From Cohnella lupini (GTDB lineage Bacteria; Bacillota; Bacilli; Paenibacillales; Paenibacillaceae): DNA of 64,000 nt. Below the pieces are notes generated by a model that was not told the DNA's origin, made no database searches, and saw only the letters and a list, made by a program, of their open reading frames with translations. Both the position numbers and the translations under genes were made by a program. The number at the start of each line of letters is the position of its first letter. The stretch's first letter is position 1. The stretch lies in NCBI RefSeq assembly GCF_003386205.1, contig NZ_QRDY01000008.1, positions 62,001 through 126,000 of the forward strand. The letters are read 5' to 3'. Positions 53,306 through 64,000 of the stretch are shown one piece after another.

Positions 53306-54595
53306 ATGAAGATTAAATCCTTGACCAATGCGTTGCTAGCCATCTTAGTTATCCTAGCCGTCACGGCATGCGGCCAAAATTCAAACAATGCTAGCTCTAG
53401 CGGCAATGGGAATGATAACGCTGCAAACGGAAAAGTGAAATTGAAGATGTGGTACTGGAACGGCGCGATCTCCGATTCAACCATCGAGGCTGCTAAAGCG
53501 AAGTTTCCGAACATCGACCTTCAAGCGGAAAAGCTTCCATCCGGAGCAGACTTCTTAACGAAGCTAAAGACAACGATTACGGGCGGCGGCAGCGGACCCG
53601 ACATTGTCACGATGGATAGTTGGATTTCTACGATGTTAAGCTATAACGATAAATTCGTAAATTTATACGATCAAGGGGCACGAGACATCCAATCTGAATA
53701 CTTGGATTGGAAATGGAAGATGGGGACGACCCCCGACGACAAATATTTAATCGCCTTGCCTATCGACGTCGCTCCGGTCGTGCTTTACTATCGCAGCGAT
53801 TTGTTTAAGGAAGCCGGCGTAGCGAGCACGCCCGAAGAATTCAAGAATCAAGTGAAAACTTGGGACGATTACTTTAATCTTCTGAAGACGGTTAACGAGA
53901 AGACGGGATCGCAAACGGCGACGATCGTGGATATCTTCAGAAGCCTTCTTGGACAAAGCAGCGAAGCTTACTTCGATCAGGACGGCAAATACATCGGAGA
54001 TCAAGCGCATATCAAGAGCGCGTGGGATTCGGCGGTTCAAGCTTATCAAGCTGGTTTGACGTTCCCTTACTCCAGCGATTCCGAGAAAAACGCAGCAATG
54101 AATAACGGAAAAATATCTTCCTTCTCGGGAGCGTCTTGGGCAGTCGGGGACGTAATCGCGGCGGCGCCGGATACGAAAGGGAAGTGGAATATCGCTTATC
54201 CGCCTGGTGGCGTAGGTAATCAAGGCGGCTCGTTCATGGGTATCCTGAAATCAACGAAATACCCGAAAGAAGCATATGAAGTTATCAAGTTCCTCGTAAG
54301 CCCCGAAAATTTGATGGTAGGCTACAAGGACTTCGGTAATTATCCATCGACTCCGGAAATTTACGCGAAGCCCGAAATGGTCAATAAAAACGAATTCTTC
54401 GGAAATCAAGATCTGAGCACCGTGTTCGCGGATGCCGCGAAGGATGTTAAAGTGGCGCATACGGATACGAGAGACGATATGGTTCTAAACGAGCTTACGA
54501 AAGCTCTAGGCACGGTAGACGCTCAGAAAAGAGATTCGGAAAAAGCTTGGAAAGATGCGCAAGAACAAATTAATCGTCAGCTTTCGCGTCAGTAA
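53306..54595 (+). CDS. sugar-binding lipoprotein, CUT1 class
   Basis: 429 residues. Signal peptide with lipobox V-T-A-C near residue 22, Asn/Ser-rich linker, then the solute-binding fold: K-M-W-Y-W-N-G near 48, G-G-G-S-G-P-D-I-V-T-M-D near 93, A-L-P-I-D-V-A-P near 150, W-A-V-G-D-V near 277. It is followed by two permease genes, a LacI regulator, a kinase and glycosidases; a galactoside or mannoside oligomer is likely. The start has GGGGGGAATAAAAGC. A clear promoter is not seen in the 135 bases upstream. Confidence 0.88.
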   Translation: MKIKSLTNALLAILVILAVTACGQNSNNASSSGNGNDNAANGKVKLKMWYWNGAISDSTIEAAKAKFPNIDLQAEKLPSGADFLTKLKTTITGGGSGPDIVTMDSWISTMLSYNDKFVNLYDQGARDIQSEYLDWKWKMGTTPDDKYLIALPIDVAPVVLYYRSDLFKEAGVASTPEEFKNQVKTWDDYFNLLKTVNEKTGSQTATIVDIFRSLLGQSSEAYFDQDGKYIGDQAHIKSAWDSAVQAYQAGLTFPYSSDSEKNAAMNNGKISSFSGASWAVGDVIAAAPDTKGKWNIAYPPGGVGNQGGSFMGILKSTKYPKEAYEVIKFLVSPENLMVGYKDFGNYPSTPEIYAKPEMVNKNEFFGNQDLSTVFADAAKDVKVAHTDTRDDMVLNELTKALGTVDAQKRDSEKAWKDAQEQINRQLSRQ

Positions 54596-54604
54596 AAAAT
54601 AGAG

Positions 54605-54640
54605 GATGAGGCAGGGGGCCAAGCGTGCCCTGCCTCATCG
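54605..54640 (+). terminator. intra-operon hairpin after binding-protein gene
   Basis: GATGAGGCAGGG pairs with CCCTGCCTCATC across about ten bases. No T tract follows, so it is more likely a stabilising hairpin or partial attenuator protecting the binding-protein message than a full terminator. Confidence 0.6.
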
Positions 54641-54658
54641 AATTATCGGAGGACTAAT

Positions 54659-55543
54659 ATGGGAGGCCTTTTGAAGGAAATATACAAGAGCAGAACGCTT
54701 TATCTGTTCATTTCTCCATTTTATATCTTGTTCCTGGTCTTTTCGGTGTTTCCTATTTTCTTCTCGATCTATCTTTCCTTTCATAAATGGGACGGAATCG
54801 GGAAAATGACTTCGGTTGGCTTTAACAACTTTACTTATATGTTTCATGATCCGAATTTCTGGCAAGCTTTGATTAACAATGTCGCGATTTGGTTGTTGGC
54901 TAACGGTCCCATGCTTGTATGCGCCTTGATTATCGCATACGTCATTAATCTGTCGATCGTAAAGTTCAAAGGATTTTTCAGAATCGCGTTTTTTCTTCCG
55001 AATATAACGGCCATGGTCGCGGTTGTCATTATATTTCAGTCCATGTTCGGGAACGAATACGGGCTGGTCAACTTCTTGCTGGTGAAATTAGGACTCGGCC
55101 AAGTAGCTTGGTTTAATTCGAGCACCGGAGTGCGTGTCATCATCGCGCTTATGATCGCCTGGAGATACTTGGGTTATAACGCCATCATCTATCTCTCCGG
55201 TTTGCAAAGAATTCCTAAGGATTTGTACGAAGCGGCGAATCTTGACGGGGCGACGATGTTCCAGTCCTTCACGAAAATCACCCTGCCGATGCTTCGCTCG
55301 ATCATTTTGTTTACGGTTATGATGTCGACGATCGGGGGATTCCAGATTTTTACCGAACCTCAGGTGCTCGCGGGTAATCAATCTCCGTATCCGGGATCCG
55401 AAACGATTGTGCTTTACATGTTCCGCGAAGGCTTCGTTTATCAGAACTATGGATATGCGGCTTCCGTATCGTGGGTTCTGTTCGTCATTATCGGGTTCAT
55501 ATCCGTGTTGAACTGGAAAATTTTCAATAAGTCCGATGATTGA
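54659..55543 (+). CDS. ABC importer permease, MalF-like
   Basis: 294 residues with six membrane segments starting near residue 12. The coupling loop I-P-K-D-L-Y-E-A-A-N-L-D-G-A near 183 and the preceding Y-N-A-I-I-Y-L-S-G-L-Q are standard for sugar permeases of the CUT1 group. The ATG lies after ATCGGAGGACTAAT. The stop is 18 bp before the partner permease. No ATPase is present in the operon. Confidence 0.88.
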   Translation: MGGLLKEIYKSRTLYLFISPFYILFLVFSVFPIFFSIYLSFHKWDGIGKMTSVGFNNFTYMFHDPNFWQALINNVAIWLLANGPMLVCALIIAYVINLSIVKFKGFFRIAFFLPNITAMVAVVIIFQSMFGNEYGLVNFLLVKLGLGQVAWFNSSTGVRVIIALMIAWRYLGYNAIIYLSGLQRIPKDLYEAANLDGATMFQSFTKITLPMLRSIILFTVMMSTIGGFQIFTEPQVLAGNQSPYPGSETIVLYMFREGFVYQNYGYAASVSWVLFVIIGFISVLNWKIFNKSDD

Positions 55544-55561
55544 AGCAAAGGAGCATAAAAG

Positions 55562-56377
55562 ATGACAGCAAAAAAGATATTCGTGCATACTTTTTTGTTA
55601 ATCGGTGTTATATTTTCGATATTCCCGTTTTATTGGCTCGTGGTTATGTCGACGAATGAAACGAGCGCCATTTTCTCGTCTCCTCCGAAATTGGTGTTCG
55701 GAAACTACTTCTTGGTGAATTACCATAATGTCATGGACAACATCAATTTTTATCGCGCGCTATTCAACACCCTTTTTATTGCGATCGCTAGCAGCGTGCT
55801 CCAATTGTTTTTCAATTCATTAACGGGGTTTACATTCTCGAAATTCAAATTTCCGGGATCCAAGGTGCTCTTCTATCTGATGATGGCAACGATGATGATT
55901 CCGGCGCAAATGCTGCTCGTTCCGCAGTTCATCATCATTAAAGAGCTCGGATGGCTAGGAAGCTACAAAGCTTTGATTATTCCGGGAATGGCAAGCGCGT
56001 TCGGGATTTTCTGGATTAGACAATACGCGTTAGCCATTCACGACGATTTACTCGAAGCCGGACGCATAGACGGATGCACCAAGTTCGGACTATACTGGCG
56101 AATTGCTTTGCCGATTCTACGACCGGCGCTTGCTTTCCTTGCTATCTCGACCTTCATGGGAGTTTGGGAAGATTACTTGTGGCCGTTGATCGTCTTGACG
56201 GATACGTCGAAATTTACTTTAATGTTAACGCTGCAGCAATTAAAATCAGTTCATACCGGGGACTACTCCATGGTTATGACCGGAACGCTTCTGGCTACCA
56301 TACCGGTAATCGCGTTCTTCCTCCTTGTAAGCCGTCAATTTATCGCGGGAATCATGGAAGGGGCGGTCAAAAGCTAG
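55562..56377 (+). CDS. ABC importer permease, MalG-like
   Basis: 271 residues, six membrane segments. F-P-F-Y-W-L-V-V-M-S-T near 22 opens the first external loop, P-A-Q-M-L-L-V-P-Q-F near 115 precedes the fourth, and the coupling loop reads I-H-D-D-L-L-E-A-G-R-I-D-G-C near 160. Second subunit of the importer with the gene upstream. A CAAAGGAGCATAAAAG site precedes the ATG. Confidence 0.88.
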   Translation: MTAKKIFVHTFLLIGVIFSIFPFYWLVVMSTNETSAIFSSPPKLVFGNYFLVNYHNVMDNINFYRALFNTLFIAIASSVLQLFFNSLTGFTFSKFKFPGSKVLFYLMMATMMIPAQMLLVPQFIIIKELGWLGSYKALIIPGMASAFGIFWIRQYALAIHDDLLEAGRIDGCTKFGLYWRIALPILRPALAFLAISTFMGVWEDYLWPLIVLTDTSKFTLMLTLQQLKSVHTGDYSMVMTGTLLATIPVIAFFLLVSRQFIAGIMEGAVKS

Positions 56378-56422
56378 GGATGCGCTAAGAAAAGTTGTAG
56401 CAATTACGAAAGCAGGGTGACG

Positions 56423-57448
56423 ATGATGGCGCCGAAGATTAAAGATGTCGCCAAGTACGCGGGTGTTTCCGTTACGACGGTCTCGAGGGTACTAAACGGA
56501 GAGAAGTACGTAACCGACGATCTGAAAGCCAGGGTTCGTAAAGCGATAGACGATCTAGGGTACTCGCCGAGTCATATCGCAAGAAGTCTCGTCCGGAAGA
56601 AAACGAATCTCATCGGCGTGATCGTCCCCGATGTTACTTCGAGCTTCTATTCCACGATTCTTAGCACGATCGAGAAAACCGCGAGTCTAAACGACTATAA
56701 TCTATTGGTTTGCAACATCATCGAAGATACGGACAAAGAGCTTAAATATTTGAACGTGTTCAAAGAAATGCGCGTGGATGGCATTATTATTATGCATGAG
56801 AAAATAAACGAAGAAATTCGCGAATTGATAAGCAAGCTGGGGATACCCATCATCTTCTCTAGCGTTAAACCGGCGGATCAGCCTTTTATATCCGTAATCA
56901 TCGATGATTATTCGGCGGCCTACGACGCTACGAGACATTTAATCGATCTAGGACATTCGCGCATCGGTTTTATCGGGGGCGACATGAACGACGTGACGTC
57001 GGGTCAGAATCGCTACTTCGGTTATATTCACGCTTTGTCCGACTTCGGAATCGACCAAGTCGAAGCTCACATTCGGTTTGGAGATTACAAAACTCGTAGC
57101 GGGTACGAGATGATGAAGGAAATATTGGCGTCCCGAACCCGCCCGACGGCGGTATTCGCGGTAAGCGACGATATGGCTGTCGGAGCTATGAACTGCATTA
57201 AGGATTATGGGTTAACCGTTCCGGATGATATATCCGTTATCGGTTTCGATGGTAGCCAGTTGACGGAGCAGGTGCGTCCGCGCTTGTCGTCCATGGAGCA
57301 GCCTATCCTCGAGATGGGGAAAGTCACCGTGGACGCGCTTCTCGATTTAATATCGGGTAACGAAGCGAAGCGGAAAGAAGACGTCATTCTAAAGCACATG
57401 CTAGTCGTACGCGACAGCAGCAAGAAATACGTCAACAGAGAAGATTAA
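56423..57448 (+). CDS. LacI-family transcriptional regulator
   Basis: About 341 residues. The helix-turn-helix is at the N-terminus (K-D-V-A-K-Y-A-G-V-S-V-T-T-V-S-R-V-L-N, about 7-25), with the hinge S-P-S-H-I-A-R-S-L near 51, followed by a periplasmic-binding-protein-like effector domain: L-I-G-V-I-V-P-D near 65, R-I-G-F-I-G-G near 185, A-V-F-A-V-S-D-D near 240, and I-S-V-I-G-F-D-G near 270. The first of two adjacent ATGs after GCAGGGTGACG is chosen. It sits between importer and kinase/glycosidase genes, so it probably represses this locus until a sugar ligand binds. Confidence 0.9.
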   Translation: MMAPKIKDVAKYAGVSVTTVSRVLNGEKYVTDDLKARVRKAIDDLGYSPSHIARSLVRKKTNLIGVIVPDVTSSFYSTILSTIEKTASLNDYNLLVCNIIEDTDKELKYLNVFKEMRVDGIIIMHEKINEEIRELISKLGIPIIFSSVKPADQPFISVIIDDYSAAYDATRHLIDLGHSRIGFIGGDMNDVTSGQNRYFGYIHALSDFGIDQVEAHIRFGDYKTRSGYEMMKEILASRTRPTAVFAVSDDMAVGAMNCIKDYGLTVPDDISVIGFDGSQLTEQVRPRLSSMEQPILEMGKVTVDALLDLISGNEAKRKEDVILKHMLVVRDSSKKYVNRED

Positions 57449-57479
57449 TCATCATAGGGATCGGAAGAGGGAGAGCACT

Positions 57480-58430
57480 TTGAAAATGTTCGATGCTGTT
57501 GTAATAGGCGATGCCAATATCGATCTCGTGGTGTCGGGGTGCAATCAAATTCCCGAGCCCGGTCAGGAGATTTTAGTCGACAATATCGCGATGCACGTAG
57601 GCGGGGGAGCGGCGCTATTCGCGGTCTCTCTTGCGAAGCTGGGAATTCGGGTCGCTTTTAACGGCGTGTTGGGAGAGGATAACCACGGCCGATATATTAG
57701 GGACCGTTTTGCCGAATATGGTATCGATACCAGAATGGTTCAAACGAGCAAAGAGCACAATACGGGAATATCGATTGCCTTTAATCCCGGCTCGGATCGA
57801 TCCTTCATCACGTATTGGGGATCCAATTTGGAGCTTCGGTTCGATAACTTGGATATCGGGCAAATCGCGCAAGGTCGTCATGTGCACCTGACCGGATACA
57901 AAGGCAAACGAAATCATGAACAATATATCGCTTTGGTAAAGTCGCTTAAGGACAACGGGGTTACTTTATCCTGCGATGTCGGATGGGACGATTCCGGCGA
58001 ATGGGATCGCGGAGTATTCGAATTGATGAATTATTTCGACGTTTTCCTGATGAACGAGACCGAGTGTTTTCATTATACGGGGATGGAAAATATAGAAGAC
58101 AGTCTGAAATATATGAGCGAGTATTGCAGCCATGTCGTAGTCAAGTTAGGAAAAGAGGGTGCCGTTTCCGTTAAGAACGGAATCATAGAACGCCTTCCGG
58201 GTTATGTGGTCGAAGCAGTCGATACGACGGGAGCGGGAGACTCGTTTAACGCGGGCTATTTATTCGGATTCTTGTCCGGCCAAGATGCCGTAACGAGCAT
58301 GAGATACGGCAATGCCTGCGGGGCGCTCTCCGTCAGCGCATTCGGAGGGAGCACGAACACGCCGACTTTCGATCAACTCGAACGATTTATTCGCAATCAT
58401 GAAAATATCGATCAAGCCGTTCAGTCCTAA
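57480..58430 (+). CDS. PfkB/ribokinase-family carbohydrate kinase
   Basis: 316 residues from a TTG eight bases after AGAGGGAG; a later ATG (57486) is possible. The family's N-terminal G-D-A-N-I-D-L-V near 10 and G-G-G-A-A-L-F-A near 43, and the C-terminal phosphate-binding motif D-T-T-G-A-G-D-S-F-N-A-G near 250, with catalytic Asp, are intact. It would phosphorylate a sugar or sugar derivative with ATP. Neighbouring mannosidase and galactosidase genes suggest fructose-like or keto-sugar derivatives, but family members also act on nucleosides, so the substrate is open. Confidence 0.85.
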   Translation: MKMFDAVVIGDANIDLVVSGCNQIPEPGQEILVDNIAMHVGGGAALFAVSLAKLGIRVAFNGVLGEDNHGRYIRDRFAEYGIDTRMVQTSKEHNTGISIAFNPGSDRSFITYWGSNLELRFDNLDIGQIAQGRHVHLTGYKGKRNHEQYIALVKSLKDNGVTLSCDVGWDDSGEWDRGVFELMNYFDVFLMNETECFHYTGMENIEDSLKYMSEYCSHVVVKLGKEGAVSVKNGIIERLPGYVVEAVDTTGAGDSFNAGYLFGFLSGQDAVTSMRYGNACGALSVSAFGGSTNTPTFDQLERFIRNHENIDQAVQS

Positions 58431-58455
58431 TAGACGAGGAAGGGAGGAAGCAAGG

Positions 58456-62830
<4,375 letters not shown>

Positions 62831-62854
62831 AGCAACTTCAAGGAGGACTCGAGC

Positions 62855-63793
62855 GTGAAATATATTCAAATCCAAGGCGTCGATAAAAAGATTTCGCGGT
62901 TATTCATGGGTACGGGAGATTTAAGGAAGCTGGAGGAGCCGCAACGAATCATGCTGGATGCGTACATCCAATCCGGGGGGAATACCTTCGATACCGCGCA
63001 TCAATACCGGGGCCGGGAGCTCGTTCTCGGGCAATGGCTGGCGGAAACGAAGCTTCGGGAAAAGGTGGTCATCATGACGAAGGGCGCTCATCACGATGAC
63101 GGGAGTCCGGGACCTCGCGTGAATCCTCAGGCGATTCGCAAGGACTTGACGGAAAGCTTGGAAAGACTCGGTACCGATTACGTCGATCTATACGCGCTTC
63201 ATCGCGATGATCCGACCGTTGCGGTCGGCCCGATCATCGAAGAGCTGAACGAGCATCTTCAAGCGAAGAGAATTCACGCGATCGGGGCCTCGAACTGGTC
63301 CTACAAGAGAATTCGGGAAGCGAACGAATACGCGGCTTCCCGTAACTTGACGGGTTTTTCCTTCAGCAGCCCGAATTTAAGCCTGGCCAAGCCCCTGGAA
63401 GCCAGGTGGGAGGGTGCCATTTCCGCGGACGAGGAAACTTGCGAATGGCACGCCAAGACGCAATTGCCGTTGTTCGCTTGGTCCGCGCAAGCGGGCGGGT
63501 TCTTCTCCGGGAACTTCGCGCCGGATAAGCGTACGGACGAGGAAATGGTCCGGGTATACTACAGCGACGACAACTGGGAGCGGTATCGCCGGGCCGTAGA
63601 GCTGTCCGAAAAAAAGGGAGTTACTCCGATTCAGATCGCCTTATCCTACGTTCTTTGCCAGACGTTTCCGACTTGCGCCATAATCGGTCCGCAAAATCCG
63701 GAAGAGTTCTATTCTTCTATTGAATCTATGAATCTCGAGCTAAGCCCGCGGGAAGTCGAGTGGTTGGATCTCAAAAGCAAGGAGATGGCATGA
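62855..63793 (+). CDS. aldo/keto reductase
   Basis: 312 residues from a GTG after AAGGAGGACTCGAGC. The catalytic tetrad is visible: Asp in N-T-F-D-T-A near 46, Tyr in H-Q-Y-R-G-R near 51, Lys in M-T-K-G-A near 80 and His in A-L-H-R-D near 115. A NADP(H)-binding C-terminal part has I-I-G-P-Q-N-P near 278. It reduces or oxidises a carbonyl or alcohol on a sugar or related compound. Its position between the glycosidases and a sugar isomerase-like gene suggests processing of a modified sugar. The stop overlaps the next start. Confidence 0.88.
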   Translation: MKYIQIQGVDKKISRLFMGTGDLRKLEEPQRIMLDAYIQSGGNTFDTAHQYRGRELVLGQWLAETKLREKVVIMTKGAHHDDGSPGPRVNPQAIRKDLTESLERLGTDYVDLYALHRDDPTVAVGPIIEELNEHLQAKRIHAIGASNWSYKRIREANEYAASRNLTGFSFSSPNLSLAKPLEARWEGAISADEETCEWHAKTQLPLFAWSAQAGGFFSGNFAPDKRTDEEMVRVYYSDDNWERYRRAVELSEKKGVTPIQIALSYVLCQTFPTCAIIGPQNPEEFYSSIESMNLELSPREVEWLDLKSKEMA

Positions 63794-64000
63794 TGATCAG
63801 ACATAAACTAGCGGCACAGCTGTACACCTTGAGGAACGAAGTGAAGAAGGATTTCGAGGGCGTTCTTAGAGATTTAAGCAAAATGGGATGGGCGGCCGTT
63901 CAAATCGACGGTTTGCATGGATATCCGGCTAAGGATATCGCGGCCGTGATGAAGGAAGTAGGTTTACGGGCCGCGGGTATGCATGTCGGTTTAGAACGAA
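63790..64000 (+). CDS. sugar phosphate isomerase/epimerase-like protein, partial (5' end)
   Basis: The first 70 residues are in the window. The start A-A-Q-L-Y-T-L-R-N-E, the V-L-R-D-L-S-K-M-G-W-A-A-V-Q-I-D-G helix-strand unit and A-A-G-M-H-V-G-L fit the xylose-isomerase-like TIM barrel family. Two ATGs in a row occur; the first overlaps the aldo/keto reductase stop, with AAGGAG at 63779-63784. It continues beyond the window edge. Confidence 0.75.
   Translation, partial: MMIRHKLAAQLYTLRNEVKKDFEGVLRDLSKMGWAAVQIDGLHGYPAKDIAAVMKEVGLRAAGMHVGLER

Noticed and set aside
58312-58455. N-terminal extension of the second GH125 enzyme
   Set aside because: It overlaps the end of the kinase gene. GGGAGG lies directly before the ATG at 58456, where family homology begins.

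Overview
The window looks like chromosomal DNA of an endospore-forming Bacillota, most likely a Paenibacillaceae member (Cohnella/Paenibacillus type). This rests on the moderately high GC content, strong AGGAGG ribosome-binding sites with frequent GTG/TTG starts, a GerA/GerC/GerB germinant-receptor operon, collagen-like and DUF4183 spore-surface proteins, a YesM/YesN-type two-component system beside an LplABC-type sugar importer, HPr kinase, a FabL-like enoyl reductase and a tandem glycine riboswitch. The genus is inferred. No rRNA, tRNA, CRISPR array, prophage or insertion sequence was seen.

Layout. 0-3.3 kb: end of a flavin oxidoreductase, a FabL-like SDR, a small lipoprotein, then on the minus strand an HPr kinase-like protein with an altered C-terminal signature and a second lipoprotein. 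3.4-8.2 kb: promoter, tandem glycine riboswitch with overlapping terminator, and gcvT-gcvPA-gcvPB-gcvH, a complete glycine cleavage operon except for the L-protein. 8.4-15.2 kb: an ABC importer of the glycerol-phosphate/sugar class (two permeases, HAD phosphatase, MBL-fold hydrolase, binding protein, DeoR-type regulator). 15.2-19.4 kb: a miscellaneous block with a large disordered protein of unknown function, a DUF302 protein whose 3' end runs into six copies of a 50-51 bp tandem repeat, a methyltransferase, a CYTH protein and an MpsC/DUF2294 protein. 19.4-26.3 kb: a purine-salvage operon (PotDBCA-like importer, nucleoside hydrolase, adenine deaminase) preceded by a possible attenuator.

26.3-47.3 kb is a polysaccharide region. 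A 2001-residue secreted GH81 beta-1,3-glucanase with six discoidin and four DUF1533-like modules is divergent from a histidine kinase/AraC regulator pair. These are followed by an importer (binding protein, two permeases) and three apparently cytoplasmic glycosidases: GH125 alpha-mannosidase, a large GH5-like enzyme and GH38 alpha-mannosidase. 47.4-52.8 kb holds spore genes: gerA-gerC-gerB, a collagen-like protein and two DUF4183 domains. 53.3-64 kb is a second glycan locus: importer, LacI regulator, PfkB kinase, a second GH125, GH2 beta-galactosidase, aldo/keto reductase and the start of a sugar isomerase/epimerase-like gene.

How it fits together. The enzyme set (secreted beta-1,3-glucanase; alpha-mannosidases GH125 x2 and GH38) suggests use of fungal cell-wall glucan and mannan, or of mannose-rich N-glycans, with extracellular cutting, uptake of short oligosaccharides and hydrolysis inside the cell. 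None of the four sugar-type importers carries its own ATPase, so a shared MsmX-like ATPase elsewhere is expected; only the Pot-like purine-salvage system has one. Several binding-protein genes are separated from their permease genes by hairpins, which would give excess binding protein. A candidate CcpA site in front of one binding-protein gene fits with an HPr kinase-type gene in the same window. All functions are read from sequence motifs by eye; no database search was run.
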